From: Acidimangrovimonas sediminis
GTDB lineage: Bacteria; Pseudomonadota; Alphaproteobacteria; Rhodobacterales; Rhodobacteraceae
Length of the DNA stretch: 64,000 bases
Direction of reading: 5' to 3'
NCBI RefSeq assembly: GCF_002871005.1
Contig: NZ_PHSN01000001.1
Span: 186,001-250,000, forward strand
The first letter of the stretch is position 1. The number at the start of each line of letters is the position of its first letter. Shown here in pieces: positions 47,327-56,726 of this stretch. The position numbers and the translations under genes are program-made. The notes below the pieces were generated by a model. It made no database searches. It was not told where the DNA came from and saw nothing but the letters and a program-made list of their open reading frames with translations.

Positions 47327-49171
47327 CTAGACCCCCGCCGCTTCGAGCTTTTCCTGCGCCTTCAGCCACATCGCCTCGGCCCGGTCGAGCCCGTCCATGA
47401 CCTCGGCGTATTTCTTCTGCCAGACCTCGATCTCGCCCGCCCGGCCATCTTCGTAAAGCGCGGGATCGGCCAGCTTCTTGGCCAGCTTGCCGCGCATCTC
47501 CTCGATCTTGGCCACCCGCTCCTCGCATTTGCGGACCTCGGAGCGCAGCGCCTGGATCTCGTCGCGGCTGGCCTTCTTCTTCTCGGGCTTGGGCTTTTCG
47601 GTCTTCGGCTCGTCGCCCTGAAGCAGGAACTTGCGATAAGCCTCCAGATCCTCCTCGTAGGGCGTGACATGGCCGCCGGAGACCAGCCACAGCCGGTCGG
47701 CCACCAGCGACAGAAGGTGCATGTCGTGGCTGACGAGGATCACGGCGCCCGCGTAGCCGGTCAGTGCCTCGACCAGCGCCTCGCGGCTTTCGATGTCGAG
47801 GTGGTTGGTCGGTTCGTCGAGGATCAGCATGTGCGGCGCGTCGATCGTCGCCAGCAGGAGCGACAGGCGCGCCTTCTGTCCGCCCGAAAGCCGGCCCACC
47901 TCGGTCTCGGCCTGGTCGGCGCCAAGGCCGAAGCTCGCGAGACGGGCGCGCAGCCGCGGCTGCCCCTCGTTCGGGCGCAGCCGCATGACGTGCTGAAGCG
48001 GCGTCTCGTCTATATGCAGCTCGTCGACCTGGTGCTGCGCGAAATAGCCGATCCGCAGCTTGGTCGAGCGGGTGATGCGCCCCTCGCAGGCCTGAAGCTT
48101 GCCGGCCAGCAGCTTCGACAGGGTCGACTTGCCCTCGCCGTTCCGGCCCAGAAGGGCGATCCGGTCGTCCTGGTCGATGCGCAGGTTCAGGCGCCGCAGC
48201 ACCGGCGGGCCGTCGTATCCAACGGCAGCACCTTCGAGGTTGACGATGGGCGGCGACAGCTCCTCGGGCGCGGGGAAGGAGAAGACGTGCTTCGCGGCCT
48301 CTTCCGGCGCGGTGATCGGCGTCATCTTCTCCAGCATCTTCACGCGCGACTGCGCCTGACGGGCCTTCGAGGCCTTGGCCTTGAAGCGGTCGACGAAGGC
48401 CTGAAGATGGGCGCGCCGCGCGTCCTGCTTCTTGGCCTCGGCCGCCTGCACCATGCGTTGTTCCGCGCGCGACCGGGCGAAGGTGTCGTAATTGCCCTGC
48501 CACAGCGTCAGCTTGCGGTTGTCGAGATGCAGGATCGCCTGGACCGAACGGTTGAGCAGTTCGCGGTCGTGGCTGATGATCAGCACGGTATGCGGGTAGC
48601 TGCGCAGGTAGTTTTCCAGCCACAGCGCCCCCTCGAGGTCGAGGTAGTTGGTCGGCTCGTCCAGGAGCAGCAGGTCGGGTTGCGAAAAGAGAACGCCCGC
48701 CAGCGCCACGCGCATCCGCCAGCCGCCGGAGAAGGCGGAACAGGGCATCTGCTGTTCCTCGGCGGTGAAGCCCAGGCCCTTGAGGATGGCCGAGGCGCGG
48801 CCCTCGGCCGACCAGGCGTCGATATCGGCCAGCCGGGCCTGGATCTCGGCGATGCGGTGGGCATCGGTAGCGGTCTCGGATTCCGCCATCAGCTCGGCGC
48901 GTTCCGTGTCGGCGGCCAGCACCGTGTTCAGAAGCGAGACCTCGTTCGAGGGCACCTCCTGCGCGACCCCGCCGATGCGGGCGCGCGACGGCAGGGAGAT
49001 GGCGCCGCCCTCCAGCACCAGTTCGCCGCGGATCAGCTTGAAGAGTGTCGTCTTGCCCGCGCCGTTGCGGCCGACGAGGCCCACCTTGTGGCCTGCGGGA
49101 ATACGTGCCGAGGCGCCCTCGAACAGGGGGCGGCCTTCGACGGAATAGGTGATGTCCGAGATCGTGAGCAT
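47327..49171 (-). CDS. ABC-F family ATPase
   Basis: This 614-aa soluble protein has two ABC domains and no membrane segments. Walker A loops are GRNGAGKTT and GRNGEGKST; ABC signatures are FSGGWRMR and LSGGQKARL; Walker B motifs are LLLLDEPTNYLDL and MLILDEPTNHLDI. The interdomain linker and a charged coiled-coil C terminus (about 530-610) suggest the YheS/Uup branch. ABC-F proteins act on the ribosome. GAGC near the start is weak, but MLTISDITYSVEGRPLF is the family opening. Confidence 0.92.
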   Translation of the reverse strand: MLTISDITYSVEGRPLFEGASARIPAGHKVGLVGRNGAGKTTLFKLIRGELVLEGGAISLPSRARIGGVAQEVPSNEVSLLNTVLAADTERAELMAESETATDAHRIAEIQARLADIDAWSAEGRASAILKGLGFTAEEQQMPCSAFSGGWRMRVALAGVLFSQPDLLLLDEPTNYLDLEGALWLENYLRSYPHTVLIISHDRELLNRSVQAILHLDNRKLTLWQGNYDTFARSRAEQRMVQAAEAKKQDARRAHLQAFVDRFKAKASKARQAQSRVKMLEKMTPITAPEEAAKHVFSFPAPEELSPPIVNLEGAAVGYDGPPVLRRLNLRIDQDDRIALLGRNGEGKSTLSKLLAGKLQACEGRITRSTKLRIGYFAQHQVDELHIDETPLQHVMRLRPNEGQPRLRARLASFGLGADQAETEVGRLSGGQKARLSLLLATIDAPHMLILDEPTNHLDIESREALVEALTGYAGAVILVSHDMHLLSLVADRLWLVSGGHVTPYEEDLEAYRKFLLQGDEPKTEKPKPEKKKASRDEIQALRSEVRKCEERVAKIEEMRGKLAKKLADPALYEDGRAGEIEVWQKKYAEVMDGLDRAEAMWLKAQEKLEAAGV

Positions 49172-49386
49172 GCGCGGGGCTTGCCCGATCGCCGTGCCCG
49201 CGTCAATCATGTGCGCGGGGCGCGCGGCATGAAAGCGGCGCCGACGGGGTACGATGCCTGCCGGGCGGTCCCCGGATGGCGAGGTGCGCCTAGCCTTTTG
49301 GCGCCTTTTCAACCCCGCCGCCCCGTGCTAGCAGGACGCCGACAGCCCCTCAGGGACAGTGGCAGGGGCACTAGGAGAGATACGAC

Positions 49387-49809
49387 ATGGCCATCGAACG
49401 CACCCTTTCGATCATCAAGCCCGACGCGACCAACCGCAACCTCACCGGCAAGATCAATGCCAAGTTCGAGGAAGCCGGTCTGCGCATCGTCGCGCAAAAA
49501 CGCATCCAGCTGACCATGGAACAGGCCGGCAAGTTCTACGAAGTCCACAAGGACCGCCCGTTCTACGGCGAACTGTGCGAGTTCATGGTGTCGGCCCCGG
49601 TCGTCGTGCAGGTGCTGGAAGGCGAAGGCGCGATCGCGAAGAACCGCGAAGTGATGGGCGCCACCAACCCGGCGGACGCCGCCGACGGCACCATCCGCAA
49701 GGAATTCGCCCTCTCGGTCGGCGAGAACTCGGTCCACGGGTCGGACGCGCCGGAAACCGCGGCGCAGGAAATCGCCTACTTCTTCTCGGGGCTCGAGCTG
49801 GTCGGCTGA
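49387..49809 (+). CDS. ndk: Nucleoside diphosphate kinase
   Basis: Ndk equalises nucleoside triphosphate pools. The 140-aa protein has the expected size, the N-terminal [11 protein letters not shown] and the active-site histidine H117 in [14 protein letters not shown] lies in the ten bases before the ATG. An AT-rich double hairpin begins 7 bp after the stop and may end its transcript. Confidence 0.97.
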   Translation: MAIERTLSIIKPDATNRNLTGKINAKFEEAGLRIVAQKRIQLTMEQAGKFYEVHKDRPFYGELCEFMVSAPVVVQVLEGEGAIAKNREVMGATNPADAADGTIRKEFALSVGENSVHGSDAPETAAQEIAYFFSGLELVG

Positions 49810-49816
49810 GCCCAAC

Positions 49817-49866
49817 CCAAGAGTTTTATCTAAAACTCTTGGCAAATTCCTTGGACAAGGAATTTG
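49817..49866. repeat. AT-rich double-hairpin element after ndk
   Basis: The first hairpin is CCAAGAGTTTT (49817-49827), 4-nt loop, AAAACTCTTGG (49832-49842). The second, directly adjacent, is CAAATTCCTT (49843-49852), 4-nt loop, AAGGAATTTG (49857-49866). Both stems are perfect. The A+T content contrasts sharply with the surroundings. The element recurs in the opposite order at 61965-62011. Confidence 0.88.
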
Positions 49867-50004
49867 ACGGGCGGCGAGGTGCCGCACAATTCTGACAGGG
49901 GCCGCTTCGTCGCCGGAGCGGCCCTTTTCGTTGTGTGCCGCCCTTCCGTGATCTCGGGGGAGGGGGCTCTGCCCCAGGGCGGTAGGCACTGGGGCGGCGT
50001 CTGG

Positions 50005-50196
50005 TCAGATCGCGGCCCAGTCGCGGTAGGTCACTTCCGCCCGCGCGCTCGCCGGGCGCAAGAGCGGCGGCATCTCGCGCGGGTCCTGTTCCTCGGTCTC
50101 GGGGGTCGGGGCACCGGAAACGGGGCGTGCTCCGGTCGATTTCTGGGGGTTTTCGGCGGGCACCTGGGTGCGCGTCTGGGGATACTGGCTGGCCAT
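50005..50196 (-). CDS. Small hypothetical protein
   Basis: The 63-aa hydrophilic, proline/glutamate-rich protein begins MASQYPQTRTQVPAENPQK and ends with a tryptophan-containing AEVTYRDWAAI. GGAGG lies six bases before ATG 50196, the main support that it is a gene. There is no signal, membrane segment or known domain; it is probably disordered. Confidence 0.5.
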   Translation of the reverse strand: MASQYPQTRTQVPAENPQKSTGARPVSGAPTPETEEQDPREMPPLLRPASARAEVTYRDWAAI

Positions 50197-50322
50197 GTCG
50201 AACCTCCGGCCTTGCAGCGGCCTGGCAGGGCCGCCTTGCGTTGTCATTCCCAGGTACAACCAGAATAGGACGGGTTCGGGGTCCTCGGATAGCCGTATTG
50301 CGACAGATCCGTGACATTTATG

Positions 50323-50817
50323 TCAAACTGCGGCAATCCTGCTGCTTCCGCGGGTGCAGGGCGTCCCCAACGGCGTGATCGGGCGCGAGAAATCGAGCAG
50401 GTGATCAAAGCCGTCGCCTCCCGTCACCATGTCGGCCAGCGTGTGTCCGTCGAGCGAGGCGTAGAAGGCATCGACCGCAGCGCTGAGCGCCTGGCGCAGG
50501 CGGCAGCCCGGCAGGAGCGGGCAGCCTTGGCTGTCGGGGTCGAAGCAATCGGCGAAGGGCACGACGCCCTCGAAGCGGCGGAACACCTCGCCGACGGAGA
50601 TCTCGGACGGCGCGCAGGCCAGCCGCAGGCCGCCGTTCCGCCCCCGGGTCGTCTTGACATAGCCATGCTGGCCGAGGGCGTTGATCACCTGCGCAAGGTG
50701 GTTTTCCGACGCCTCGGACGCGGTTGCGATCTCGTGCTTGCGCACGGTTCGGCCCTGGTTCACGGCGCAGACCATCAGCGTGCGCATGGCAAGGTTCGTG
50801 CGGGTCGTCAGTCTCAT
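50323..50817 (-). CDS. Rrf2-family Fe-S transcription regulator, NsrR-like
   Basis: The 164-aa protein has a winged helix-turn-helix with the NsrR-style opening MRLTTRTNLAMRTLM and KTTRGRNGGLRL. The cluster-binding pattern is CFDPDSQGCPLLPGC (C-x7-C-x5-C), as in NsrR/RirA. NsrR senses nitric oxide; RirA senses iron. AGGAGG precedes ATG 50817. An FNR-type box and an ATTCC-N7-GGAAT dyad lie upstream. No nitric-oxide detoxification genes are adjacent, so the regulon is not visible here. Confidence 0.85.
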   Translation of the reverse strand: MRLTTRTNLAMRTLMVCAVNQGRTVRKHEIATASEASENHLAQVINALGQHGYVKTTRGRNGGLRLACAPSEISVGEVFRRFEGVVPFADCFDPDSQGCPLLPGCRLRQALSAAVDAFYASLDGHTLADMVTGGDGFDHLLDFSRPITPLGTPCTRGSSRIAAV

Positions 50818-50870
50818 GCCGGAGCCTCCTGTCGGCCGGGGTTCTGAAAAAGGTGCGGCAAGATTGCATG

Positions 50871-50887
50871 ATTCCGTACACGGGAAT
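50871..50887. promoter_or_regulatory. ATTCC-N7-GGAAT dyad upstream of the Rrf2 gene
   Basis: A perfect 5+7+5 inverted repeat 54-70 bp upstream of the regulator's start; it could be an autoregulatory operator. Confidence 0.35.
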
Positions 50888-50901
50888 TTGATCTGGATCA
50901 T
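50888..50901. promoter_or_regulatory. FNR-type box TTGAT-CTGG-ATCAT
   Basis: It matches TTGAT-N4-ATCAA at nine of ten positions. It lies about 71-84 bp upstream of the Rrf2 start in a 342-bp gap that otherwise shows only the dyad next to it. The 13-mer TTGATCTGGATCA recurs, inverted, at 58243-58255. Confidence 0.5.
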
Positions 50902-51159
50902 CCCGTCAGAAGAAATGCCGCGGCGCCCCGGGGCACGTGGGGCATCCCGGGCCGCTCGGCCGGTAGCGCCTGCGGGTCGGTGGCGGGGAGGTCATGCAGG
51001 CCCGGCGTCTTCGCCCGCCGCGCCTTCGGGGCCCTAGGGTGCCCGGATGCGTCGGGGTGGCCGCCCTCTGGCGTGCGGCGTGGTGCTGTGCAAGTCTCTG
51101 CCGGCGCCGGAGGTCCTGTTCAGGAGCGCGCTCCGGCGCGTTGGAAGCGGAGAGACAGA

Positions 51160-52227
51160 ATGCGCGAGACGATCCCGGTCTTCGATGGCCACAACGATTT
51201 CCTGCTGCGGCTGCTGCATGCGCCTGAGATGCGCGCGGAAACCTGGCTGACCGACACCGGCCGCGGCCATCTGGACCTGCCGCGGATGCAGGCGGGCGGT
51301 TTCGCCGGCGGTTTCTTCGCGATCTACGTCTCGTCGCCGCGCCCGCCCGGGGCGCGCGATTTCGAGGCGATGATGGAACATCCGCCCTACGACCTGCCGC
51401 TGCCCGACCTGATCAGTCACCAGGCGGCGCAGCCGGTGGCGCTGGCCATGGCCGGACATCTGAAATGGATGGAACGCGCCTCGGAGGGGCATTTCCGTCT
51501 GTGCCACGACACGACCGAGCTGCGCGCCGCGATGGCAGAGGGCGTGATCTCAGGCATCATGCATATCGAGGGGGCCGAGGCGATTGCCGCGGATCTCGAC
51601 GCGCTGCACCTGTTCCATGCCATGGGCCTGCGCTCCATTGGCCCGGTGTGGAGCCGGCCCACGGTCTTCGGCCACGGCGTGCCGTTCCGCTTTCCCTCGA
51701 CGCCCGATACCGGGCCGGGGCTGACCGATGCGGGGCGCGATCTGGTCCGCCTGTGCAACGAGCTCAAGATCATGATCGACCTCAGCCATCTCAACGAGAA
51801 GGGCTTCGACGATGTGGCAAAGCTGACGGACGCGCCGTTGGTCGCCACCCATTCCAACGCTCATGCCGTCACCCCGCACGCCCGGAACCTGACCGACCGG
51901 CAGCTGGCCGCGATTCGCGAATCGCAGGGTATGGTGGGGCTGAACTACGCCACGGTGTTCCTGCGCGAGGATGGGCGCCAAGCCGCGGACACCGGGTGGG
52001 AGCCGATGCTGCGCCACCTCGACTATCTGATCGAAGCACTGGGCGAGGATCACGTCGGCCTCGGCTCGGATTTCGATGGCGCGACGGTGCCCGAGGTGCT
52101 TGGCGACGTGACCGGCCTGCCGGCCTTCCAGCAGGCGATGCGGGCGCATGGCTACGACGATCCGCTGATCGCAAAGCTGAGCCACGAGAATTGGTTCAGG
52201 GTTCTCGACCGGACCTGGGGGGCATGA
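51160..52227 (+). CDS. Membrane-dipeptidase-type (M19) peptidase
   Basis: The 355-aa zinc dipeptidase has the M19 signatures VFDGHNDFLL (metal His/Asp at the N terminus), HIEGAEAI (bridging Glu), IDLSHLNEKG and ATHSNAHAV (metal histidines), and GLGSDFDGA near the C terminus. The family hydrolyses dipeptides, often with D-residues. There is no signal peptide, so it is cytosolic. ATG 51160 is supported by GGAGA. It is monocistronic, with no functional partner nearby. Confidence 0.93.
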   Translation: MRETIPVFDGHNDFLLRLLHAPEMRAETWLTDTGRGHLDLPRMQAGGFAGGFFAIYVSSPRPPGARDFEAMMEHPPYDLPLPDLISHQAAQPVALAMAGHLKWMERASEGHFRLCHDTTELRAAMAEGVISGIMHIEGAEAIAADLDALHLFHAMGLRSIGPVWSRPTVFGHGVPFRFPSTPDTGPGLTDAGRDLVRLCNELKIMIDLSHLNEKGFDDVAKLTDAPLVATHSNAHAVTPHARNLTDRQLAAIRESQGMVGLNYATVFLREDGRQAADTGWEPMLRHLDYLIEALGEDHVGLGSDFDGATVPEVLGDVTGLPAFQQAMRAHGYDDPLIAKLSHENWFRVLDRTWGA

Positions 52228-52585
52228 GCCGCACCCTGGCCGGGCAGGGCGGGGCAAGGGAAGGTTGTCGTCAGCTCGGAGTGGGGCCGCGCAGGATCTG
52301 CGCTCTAGACGTGTCGTCTCCTTGGGCAGGCAGTGGCACCGTTCTTTGACCTGACAGTAATCCGGGTCGTGCCGCGCGCGCGGCAGGTCGTGCGGGATGG
52401 GCGGATAGCGGGCCGGCGCGGTCGGCGGTCCACTGGGAAATACGATATAGATTCTGCGCGATCTGGGCGGGAGCGGCCCGGGGAACGGTTGCCCACGCCG
52501 GCCGAGGTCGCGGCCTGCCGAGAATGGCCATCGGGGCGGGTGGAGTGTCGGGACCAGAGGGGGCGGCGACGCCCGCATCCCGTGC

Positions 52586-52613
52586 CGCGAAAAATCTTGC
52601 GAAGATTTTCGCG
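52586..52613. repeat. AT-rich hairpin upstream of dprA
   Basis: CGCGAAAAATCTT (52586-52598) and AAGATTTTCGCG (52602-52613) pair across a 3-nt loop with one bulged A. It resembles in style, but not in sequence, the double hairpins at 49817 and 61965. Confidence 0.75.
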
Positions 52614-52628
52614 CTAAACGTTCATTGA

Positions 52629-52644
52629 TTTACTTCTCGTTAAC
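52629..52644 (+). promoter_or_regulatory. Candidate CtrA site TTTA-N7-TTAAC
   Basis: It matches the CtrA consensus TTAA-N7-TTAAC with one mismatch and lies 43-58 bp upstream of the dprA start. In Rhodobacter capsulatus, dprA and other DNA-uptake genes for gene-transfer-agent DNA depend on CtrA (recalled), which makes the location suggestive. Confidence 0.4.
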
Positions 52645-52687
52645 CTCCTGCGGGCAATGTCCATCCTGCGAATGAGGCGAAGCCACG

Positions 52688-53890
52688 ATGGTAGAAGATT
52701 TGTTCTCTTCCCCCACACCCTTCACCCCACCCACCACGGAAGAAGACAGGTTGTCGTGGCTGCGTCTCATTCGTTCCCGCAGGGTCGGGCCCACCACCTT
52801 TCACCGTATGCTGGCCGAACATGGCTCTGCCGGGGCCGCGCTGGCCGCATTGCCCGCCGTGGCGCGGGCCGCGGGGGCCAAGGATTACCGCCCCGTCACG
52901 ATCGACGAAGCTGGCGCCGAGATGGACGCCGCCCGCCGCGCGGGCGCGCGAATGGTACTCTGGGGCGCGCCGGATTATCCCCCCGCGCTCATGGATCTGC
53001 CGGATGCGCCGCCGCTTCTGTGGGTGCTGGGCGATCCGGCCTGGCTGCTGCGACCGATGGTGGCGCTGGTCGGCGCACGCAACGCCTCCAGCCTGGGGCA
53101 ACGGATGGCGCGCAACCTGGCATCGGCGCTGGGTTCCGCGGGCTTCGTCGTCGTCTCCGGGCTTGCGCGCGGTATTGATGCCGCCGCCCATCGGGCCGCG
53201 CTGCCGACCGGCACCGTTGCGGTGCAGGCGGGCGGTGTCGACGTGATCTACCCGCCCGAGAACCGCGATCTCGCGGCGATGATCGCGGCGCAGGGCTGCC
53301 GGATCTCGGAACAGCCGATGGGTGCGGCCCCGATGGCGCGCCACTTCCCGCTGCGCAACCGCCTCGTCTCGGGGCTCGCGCGTGCCGTCGTGGTGGTCGA
53401 GGCCGCGGCCCGCTCCGGCAGCCTGATCACCGCGCGCGCCGCGCTCGACCAGGGGCGCGAGGTCCTGGCCGTGCCCGGCCACCCGTTCGACGCCCGCGCC
53501 GGCGGCTGCAACATGCTGATCCGCGACGGCGCGACGCTGGTGCGTGGCGCGCAGGACGTGCTCGACCTGCTCGCCCCCGCCGAGGCCGCGGCCCGCCGTG
53601 CCGCGCGCAAGGCCGCCCCGGCCGATACCCGCCCGTCAGAGGCGCCCGCCCCCACAAACGCCCCCGCCGCCCGTCCGCGCCCGGCGCGCGCGCCGAACCC
53701 CGCCCTGCGCGAGGTCGCGGCCCTGCACGCCGCAATCCTCGATCGCCTGGGCCCCAGCCCCCTGGCCGAGGATCAGCTGATCCGCGACCTCGCGCTCCCG
53801 GCCGCCCGGGTCACGCCGGAGCTTCTGACGCTGGAACTTGACGGCAAGGTCCAGCGTCAGCCGGGCGGCCTGATCTCGCGCCTTAACTGA
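52688..53890 (+). CDS. dprA: DNA-processing protein DprA
   Basis: DprA protects incoming single-stranded DNA and loads RecA during uptake, including capture of gene-transfer-agent DNA in Rhodobacter. The 400-aa protein has an N-terminal SAM-like domain, the Rossmann fold with VGARNAS (128-134), SGLARGID (157-164) and RNRLVSGLA, an Ala/Pro-rich linker (about 300-338) and a C-terminal winged helix (DRLGPSPLAEDQLIRDL). ATG 52688 follows GAGG. It is not obviously in an operon with topA, whose start is 190 bp away. Confidence 0.95.
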   Translation: MVEDLFSSPTPFTPPTTEEDRLSWLRLIRSRRVGPTTFHRMLAEHGSAGAALAALPAVARAAGAKDYRPVTIDEAGAEMDAARRAGARMVLWGAPDYPPALMDLPDAPPLLWVLGDPAWLLRPMVALVGARNASSLGQRMARNLASALGSAGFVVVSGLARGIDAAAHRAALPTGTVAVQAGGVDVIYPPENRDLAAMIAAQGCRISEQPMGAAPMARHFPLRNRLVSGLARAVVVVEAAARSGSLITARAALDQGREVLAVPGHPFDARAGGCNMLIRDGATLVRGAQDVLDLLAPAEAAARRAARKAAPADTRPSEAPAPTNAPAARPRPARAPNPALREVAALHAAILDRLGPSPLAEDQLIRDLALPAARVTPELLTLELDGKVQRQPGGLISRLN

Positions 53891-54080
53891 CCCGCGTTCT
53901 CCCGAAATTCCCCTGTGGCACGGGCCCGTGCCCCCGCCGGCGCGACATCGCCCGAAAGCTGTCCGCCCGGGCGGAGGCGGCCCCCCTTCACACAGGCTTT
54001 CTCCCCCGCTTCCTTGACATTCCCGGCGGCAGACCCCCATCTACAGCCGCCCGTTACCGGGAATTCATGCAGAGGTTTTC

Positions 54081-56711
54081 ATGGCAGTCGTCGTCGTCGA
54101 GTCCCCCGCCAAGGCCAAGACAATCAACAAATATCTCGGCTCCGGCTACACGGTTCTCGCCTCCTACGGCCATGTCCGCGACCTGCCGCCCAAGGACGGC
54201 TCGGTCGATACCGACCACGATTTCGCGATGAAGTGGGAGGTGGCCAGCGATTCCAAGAAACACGTGCGTGCCATCACCGAGGCGCTGAAATCCGACGATA
54301 CCCTGATCCTCGCCACCGACCCCGACCGCGAGGGCGAGGCGATCAGCTGGCACCTCAGCGAGGCGCTGCAAAGCTCGATCAAGAAGGGCAAGACGGTGCA
54401 GCGCGTCACCTTCAACGCGATCACCAAGGCCGCCGTCACCCAGGCTATGGAAAAGCCCCGCGACGTCGACATGGAGCTGGTCGAGGCCTATCTCGCCCGC
54501 CGCGCACTGGATTACCTCGTGGGCTTCAACCTTTCGCCGGTGCTCTGGCGCAAGCTGCCGGGCGCGAAATCGGCGGGCCGGGTGCAGTCGGTCTGCCTGC
54601 GCCTGATCGTTGAGCGCGAGATGGAGATCGAGGCCTTCCGCGCCCAGGAATACTGGACCGTCTCGGCCGTTCTCGCCACGCCGCGCGGGCAGGAATACGA
54701 TGCACGCCTGACGGTGCTGGGGGGCAAGAAGCTCGACAAGTTCGACATCCCCACCGCCGAAGCCGCCGAACTGGCCGTGCAGGCGGTGACGTCGCGCGAT
54801 CTGAAGGTCGCCTCGGTCGAGGCCAAGCCGGCGACCCGCAACCCGTCCGCCCCGTTCATGACCTCGACCCTGCAGCAGGAGGCCAGCCGCAAGTTCGGCA
54901 TGGGCGCGCGGGCCACGATGTCGGCGGCGCAACGGCTCTACGAGGCCGGCCACATCACCTACATGCGGACCGACGGCATCGACATGGCGCCCGAGGCGGT
55001 GATGGCCGCCCGGGACCAGATCAAGTCGGAATGGGGAGACCGCTACGTTCCCAACTCGCCGCGCATGTACAAGAACAAGGCCAAGAACGCACAGGAAGCG
55101 CACGAGTGCATCCGGCCGACCGACATGTCGGCCACGCCCTCGAAGCTCAAGATCCACGACGCTGATCAGCGCAAGCTCTACGATCTGATCTGGAAGCGCA
55201 CGATCGCCTCGCAGATGGCCGCCGCCCAGTTCGAGCGGACGACGGTAGATGTCGCCTCGTCCGATGGCCAGGTGGGCCTGCGCGCCACCGGCCAGGTCGT
55301 CACCTTCGACGGCTTCCTCAAGGTCTATGAGGAGGGGCGCGATGACGACGGCGACGAGGATGCGAACCGCCTGCCGCAGATCAGCCAGGGCGAACCCGCC
55401 GCGAAGAAGAAGATCGAGCCGGAACAGCACTTTACCCAGCCGCCGCCGCGCTACACCGAGGCGACGCTGGTCAAGCGGATGGAAGAGCTGGGCATCGGCC
55501 GGCCGTCCACCTATGCCTCGATCATCACCACGATCCAGGACCGCGAATACGTCCGCAAGGACAAGAACCGCCTGATCCCCGAGGACAAGGGTCGGCTGGT
55601 GACGATCTTCTTGATGAACTACTTCCGCCGCTACGTGGAATACGATTTCACCGCGGATCTCGAGGAACAGCTCGACGACATCTCGGATGGTCAGCGCGAC
55701 TGGAAAGAGGTTCTGGCCCGCTTCTGGCGCGATTTCTCGGCGGCGATCGGCGAGACGTCGGAACTGCGCATCGGCGAGGTCCTGGAAAAGATCGACGAGG
55801 TGCTTGCCCCGCATCTGTATCCGCCGCGCCCCGACGGGTCCGATCCGCGCATCTGCCCGGTCTGCGGCGAGGGGCGGCTGCACCTCAAGACTGCGCGCTC
55901 GGGCGGGGCCTTCATCGGCTGCGGCAACTACCCCGAATGCCGCTACACCCGCCCGATCTCCGCTCCCGGCGGGGAAGAGGCCGCGATGCTCGACGGCAAG
56001 GTGCTGGGCCAGGACGAGGCAGGCAACGACATCTCGCTGCGCAACGGCCGTTTCGGCCCCTACGTTCAGCGCGGCGAGGCGACCGAGGAGCAGCCCAAGC
56101 CCGACCGCGCCAGCCTGCCCAAGGGCTGGTCGCCCGAGGATCTGACGCTGGAAAAAGCACTGGAACTGCTGTCGCTGCCGCGCCCGATCGGTCCGCACCC
56201 CGAGGATGGCGAACTGGTCGAGGCCGGGATCGGCCGCTACGGTCCCTATGTGAAACACGGCCGCACCTACGCCAACCTGCCGGAGGTGGAGGAGGTCTTC
56301 ACCGTCGGCATGAACCGCGCGGTGGAGCTTCTGGCGCAAAAGCTCGCCTCCCGCGGCGGCCGCGGTGCCGCGGCCAAGCCGCTCAAGGAGCTGGGCGAAC
56401 ACCCCGACGGCGGCGCGCTTCAGGTGATGCCGGGCCGCTACGGCCCCTATGTCAAATGGGAAAAGGTGAACGCCACCCTGCCCAAGGACATGGACCCCGA
56501 GGCGGTGACGCTGGAAGAGGCGATCGCGCTGGTCAACGAGAAGGCGGCCAAGGGCGGGAAGGGTACCAAGAAGAAGGCCGCTCCCAAGAAGGCGGCGGCC
56601 AAGAAGCCTGCCGCGAAGAAGACCGCCGCCGCCAAGGCCTCCGACAAGACGACCGCGGAAAAGAAACCCGCGGCCAAGAAGACCACTGCCAAGAAGAAGG
56701 CGGCCGAGTGA
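54081..56711 (+). CDS. topA: DNA topoisomerase I
   Basis: This type IA enzyme relaxes negative supercoils. The 876-aa protein has the N-terminal Toprim domain (VVVVESPAKAKTINKYLG; DPDREGEAISWHL), the active-site tyrosine Y294 in YMRTDG, one four-cysteine zinc ribbon (ICPVCGEGRL to GCGNYPECRYTRP, about 592-622) and several TopoI-C repeats with GRYGPYVK. It ends in a Lys/Ala-rich, histone H1-like tail of about 50 residues, common in alphaproteobacterial enzymes. The dprA-topA order is common in the group. Confidence 0.97.
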   Translation: MAVVVVESPAKAKTINKYLGSGYTVLASYGHVRDLPPKDGSVDTDHDFAMKWEVASDSKKHVRAITEALKSDDTLILATDPDREGEAISWHLSEALQSSIKKGKTVQRVTFNAITKAAVTQAMEKPRDVDMELVEAYLARRALDYLVGFNLSPVLWRKLPGAKSAGRVQSVCLRLIVEREMEIEAFRAQEYWTVSAVLATPRGQEYDARLTVLGGKKLDKFDIPTAEAAELAVQAVTSRDLKVASVEAKPATRNPSAPFMTSTLQQEASRKFGMGARATMSAAQRLYEAGHITYMRTDGIDMAPEAVMAARDQIKSEWGDRYVPNSPRMYKNKAKNAQEAHECIRPTDMSATPSKLKIHDADQRKLYDLIWKRTIASQMAAAQFERTTVDVASSDGQVGLRATGQVVTFDGFLKVYEEGRDDDGDEDANRLPQISQGEPAAKKKIEPEQHFTQPPPRYTEATLVKRMEELGIGRPSTYASIITTIQDREYVRKDKNRLIPEDKGRLVTIFLMNYFRRYVEYDFTADLEEQLDDISDGQRDWKEVLARFWRDFSAAIGETSELRIGEVLEKIDEVLAPHLYPPRPDGSDPRICPVCGEGRLHLKTARSGGAFIGCGNYPECRYTRPISAPGGEEAAMLDGKVLGQDEAGNDISLRNGRFGPYVQRGEATEEQPKPDRASLPKGWSPEDLTLEKALELLSLPRPIGPHPEDGELVEAGIGRYGPYVKHGRTYANLPEVEEVFTVGMNRAVELLAQKLASRGGRGAAAKPLKELGEHPDGGALQVMPGRYGPYVKWEKVNATLPKDMDPEAVTLEEAIALVNEKAAKGGKGTKKKAAPKKAAAKKPAAKKTAAAKASDKTTAEKKPAAKKTTAKKKAAE

Positions 56712-56726
56712 CCCCCGACCGCCTGC

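Larger units (their letters stand above)
52228..52687. other. 460-bp gap upstream of dprA
   Basis: No supported ORF or RNA gene. It contains the AT-rich hairpin at 52586-52613 and the CtrA-type site at 52629-52644, both near the dprA end; the first 350 bp are GC-rich and featureless apart from short G/C inverted repeats. Confidence 0.45.

Noticed and set aside
45719-49513. 1264-codon plus-strand frame across the aspartic protease, MarC and ABC-F genes
   Set aside because: It crosses three well-supported minus-strand genes and intergenic DNA; long open frames opposite genes are common at this GC content.
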